The notes below the pieces were generated by a model. It saw only the letters and a list, made by a program, of their open reading frames with translations. It had not been told where the DNA came from and did not search any database. Positions 5,050 to 6,376 of a DNA stretch of 6,376 bases are shown here, one piece after another. The stretch is from Ruminococcus flavefaciens (GTDB taxonomy: Bacteria > Bacillota > Clostridia > Oscillospirales > Ruminococcaceae), in NCBI GenBank assembly GCA_002350065.1, contig DEDQ01000012.1, positions 47,594-53,969 of the forward strand, written 5' to 3'. How positions within the stretch are numbered: position 1 is the first letter of the stretch; each line of letters starts with the position of its first letter. The position numbers were made by a program, and so were the translations under genes.

Positions 5050-5781
5050 ATGGAAAAAATAAGGATTCAGAAAATGATTGCCGACAGCGGCTACTGCTCA
5101 CGCCGCAAGGCTGAGGAGCTCATCTCACGCGGTAAGGTAAAGCTCAACGGTCACCCCGTTAAGCTCGGCGATAAGTGCGGTTTCAGAGACCTCATCACTA
5201 TCGACGGTGAACGCCTTTATATGCCCCGCAAGAAAAATTTCGTTTACATAATGATGAATAAGCCACGCGGCTACGTTACGACCGTCTCCGACGAGCTCGA
5301 CCGCCGCTGCGTTATGGACCTGCTCGAGGACGTCGAGGAGCGCGTTTACCCCGTCGGAAGACTCGACCGCAACTCTGAGGGTCTGCTCCTGTTCACTAAC
5401 GACGGCGAATTCGCCAACAGCATAATGCACCCGAGCAGACATATCTCCAAGACATATCGAGTTACCGTCCGCCCCGATATCACCGATGAACAGCTCGTTC
5501 AGCTCTCGGAGGGCATCGAGATAGACGGCAGGAAAACTCTCCCCGCGACTGTTGTCGTTAAGGATAAAACCCCCGGCAGAGTTGTCATGCTCATCACCAT
5601 AAAAGAGGGCAGAAACCGTCAGATACGCAAGATGTGCGAGGCTGTGGGTCTTGAAGTTGCAAGGCTCCGCCGCATAAGCATCGGTCCGCTCAAACTCGGT
5701 ATGCTCAAACCCGGCACTTGGCGCGAGCTCACTGCCGAGGAGCTCCGCGCTCTCAGGACCGCTATCGGAAAGGTCGGCTGA
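5050..5781 (+). CDS. rluB: 23S rRNA pseudouridine synthase, RsuA/RluB family
   Basis: This cytoplasmic enzyme isomerises a uridine in rRNA to pseudouridine; the B. subtilis and E. coli RluB members act on 23S rRNA helix 89 (U2605 in E. coli). The 243-residue protein has an N-terminal S4 RNA-binding domain (about 3-50: RIQKMIADSG, CSRRKAEELI) and the synthase domain with NKPRGYVTT (70-78), the catalytic GRLD motif (103-106, D106) followed by RNSEGLLLFTNDGE, and EGRNRQIRKM (186-195). ATG 5050 is preceded by AAGGA (5041-5045) at short spacing; the GTG at 5038 overlaps weaker sequence, and relatives begin MEKIRxQK. The scpAB-dacB-rluB neighbourhood is shared with B. subtilis. The family is certain; RluB rather than another RsuA-type paralogue is inferred from context. 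Confidence 0.9.
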   Translation: MEKIRIQKMIADSGYCSRRKAEELISRGKVKLNGHPVKLGDKCGFRDLITIDGERLYMPRKKNFVYIMMNKPRGYVTTVSDELDRRCVMDLLEDVEERVYPVGRLDRNSEGLLLFTNDGEFANSIMHPSRHISKTYRVTVRPDITDEQLVQLSEGIEIDGRKTLPATVVVKDKTPGRVVMLITIKEGRNRQIRKMCEAVGLEVARLRRISIGPLKLGMLKPGTWRELTAEELRALRTAIGKVG

Positions 5782-5782
5782 T

Positions 5783-6163
5783 ATGCTCGAAATACAGGAA
5801 AGATTCGACACCGCCGGCTATGAGGAGCTCCTCGCGGCTAATCCCGGCGTTGTGAAGCTCCATATCACAGAGGCGCTCGACGGTGGGAATGTCCTCGGCT
5901 TTATCGCCTACTCATACGAGGGCGATAAGACGGTCGTCTACGATTACGACGACGGCGGCGACCTCATGCTCTGCGACGGGCTCGTGCGCTCGGTCATGTT
6001 CAAGAGCTGCCTGAAGGCTATCGGAAAGTGCGAGTTCAGACTTCCGGACAAGGCCGGTTACGATGCTCTGAAAAAGCTGAGATTCCTCGAGGGCGACTCC
6101 ACTGTCGCCGACGACCTCGACCGCTTTATGAACTCTTGTGAGCACTGCAAGAATAATGAGTAA
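5783..6163 (+). CDS. Hypothetical protein, possibly a degenerate GNAT-like fold
   Basis: I do not recognise this 126-residue acidic, soluble protein with certainty. It has no signal peptide or membrane segment. Visible parts are a strand-rich stretch (37-62: VLGFIAYSYEG, VVYDYDDGGDL), a helix with the core DGLVRSVMFKSCLKAIG (65-81), then CEFRLP and LKKLRFLEG (97-104), and a C-terminal CEHC (C119, C122). The strand-helix-strand order with a terminal LxFLE loosely recalls the C-terminal half of GNAT acetyltransferases, but the acetyl-CoA-binding R/Q-x-x-G-x-G/A loop is missing, so acetyltransferase activity is not supported. The ATG is one base past the rluB stop, with AAAGG (5769-5773) nine bases upstream, so it is surely co-translated with rluB. 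That it is a real gene is likely; its function is unknown. Confidence 0.8.
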   Translation: MLEIQERFDTAGYEELLAANPGVVKLHITEALDGGNVLGFIAYSYEGDKTVVYDYDDGGDLMLCDGLVRSVMFKSCLKAIGKCEFRLPDKAGYDALKKLRFLEGDSTVADDLDRFMNSCEHCKNNE

Positions 6164-6242
6164 ATGCGGTATCCCCTTACAGCGACGGCTCAGGATAAGT
6201 CACCGTAAGCAGAAACCTTAATCATGAAAGGAGCGATTTGGA
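6164..6242 (+). promoter_or_regulatory. Leader region before metA with possible RNA hairpins
   Basis: The 79-base gap before metA has no poly-T terminator, no clear -35/-10 pair, and no recognisable SAM-I (S-box) or T-box consensus, for which it is also too short. It can form CTTAC (6176-6180) with GTAAG (6205-6209) enclosing GGCT (6187-6190) with AGTC (6198-6201), or alternatively TATCC (6170-6174) with GGATA (6193-6197). A small CCTT (6217-6220)/AAGG (6228-6231) stem would cover part of the Shine-Dalgarno. These pairings are read by eye and are weak. Confidence 0.25.
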
Positions 6243-6376
6243 ATGCCGATACGCATATCATCAGAACTTCCGGCGTTCAAAACGCTTGGAAAAGAAAATA
6301 TTTTTGTTATGTCCAAGGAGCGCGCGGAGCATCAGGATATCCGTCCGCTTAAAGTAATTATCCTGAACATAATGCC
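6243..6376 (+). CDS. metA: Homoserine O-succinyl/acetyltransferase MetA (partial, N-terminal)
   Basis: This is the start of MetA, the cytoplasmic enzyme that acylates the hydroxyl of L-homoserine in the first committed step of methionine synthesis; the gene runs off the right edge after 44 complete codons. The N-terminus [11 protein letters not shown], then [19 protein letters not shown] (18-36) and LNIMP (41-45), is characteristic of the MetA family. The catalytic Cys-His-Glu residues lie beyond the window, as does the residue that discriminates acetyl-CoA from succinyl-CoA; Firmicute members are mostly acetyl-CoA users, so O-acetyltransferase is the likelier activity. AAAGGAG (6227-6233) stands nine bases before the ATG. 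The 79-base gap suggests either separate transcription or readthrough from the upstream genes. Identity is sure; acyl specificity is not. Confidence 0.93.
   Translation, partial: MPIRISSELPAFKTLGKENIFVMSKERAEHQDIRPLKVIILNIM

Noticed and set aside
5046..5051. TATAAT immediately before and into the rluB start codon
   Set aside because: The hexamer overlaps the ATG at 5050 and has no -35 partner at 16-18 bases, so it cannot serve rluB.
4421..5101. Minus-strand open frame (226 codons) opposite the carboxypeptidase end and rluB start
   Set aside because: Antisense to two recognised genes with no motif of its own and no convincing ribosome binding site.
4905..5114. Plus-strand 69-codon frame bridging the carboxypeptidase and rluB
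   Set aside because: It overlaps both recognised genes in a different frame. I checked whether it might be a frameshifted carboxypeptidase tail, but it encodes no membrane-anchor helix.
5125..5811. Minus-strand open frame (228 codons) opposite rluB
   Set aside because: Antisense to the conserved S4 and synthase domains; explained by codon bias.
1..6376. Mobile elements, CRISPR arrays, tRNA genes, defence systems
   Set aside because: No inverted-repeat-flanked transposase, direct-repeat array, tRNA-like cloverleaf or defence-family domain was seen on either strand. The gene content is core chromosomal.

Overview
The window looks like chromosomal core-genome DNA from a low-to-mid-GC Firmicute of class Clostridia, most likely an Oscillospiraceae/Ruminococcus-like bacterium. 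The evidence is the gene content (scpA-scpB, a DUF2953 gene, a GerW/YtfJ gene, a class A D-Ala-D-Ala carboxypeptidase, rluB), the AAGGAGG-type ribosome binding sites, the TTGAAA/TATAAT promoter and a CTC/GAG-rich codon preference. No mobile element, CRISPR array, tRNA or rRNA was seen.

Layout. Positions 1-92 hold the first 30 codons of rpmB (ribosomal protein L28) on the minus strand. Positions 93-346 are an AT-rich divergent promoter region. It carries a good sigma-A-type promoter for rpmB (163-191, minus) and a near-consensus one for the rightward genes (250-278, plus). From 347 to 6163 eight genes run on the plus strand with small gaps or overlaps and no visible terminator: an M50/S2P-like membrane protein whose HExxH zinc site is replaced by TNSAR, scpA, scpB, a DUF2953 membrane protein, a GerW/YtfJ-family protein, a secreted D-Ala-D-Ala carboxypeptidase, rluB and a small unrecognised protein. 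A partial metA starts at 6243 after a 79-base gap.

How the genes fit together. ScpA and ScpB are the non-SMC subunits of the SMC condensin, and their genes overlap by 31 bases. The pseudoprotease gene leads the operon. Its stop is one base from the scpA start and scpA has no visible Shine-Dalgarno, so scpA translation is probably coupled to it. The DUF2953, GerW and carboxypeptidase genes belong to a cell-envelope/sporulation-linked neighbourhood that recurs beside scpAB in Firmicutes. RluB modifies 23S rRNA. MetA starts methionine synthesis and is probably a separate function.

No clearly new multi-gene system is visible. The items most worth a second look are the membrane pseudoprotease coupled to condensin subunit ScpA, the tiny SD-equipped reading frames in both divergent leaders, a decayed 18-base tandem repeat plus split charge blocks in the DUF2953 protein, and the small CxxC-ended protein behind rluB.
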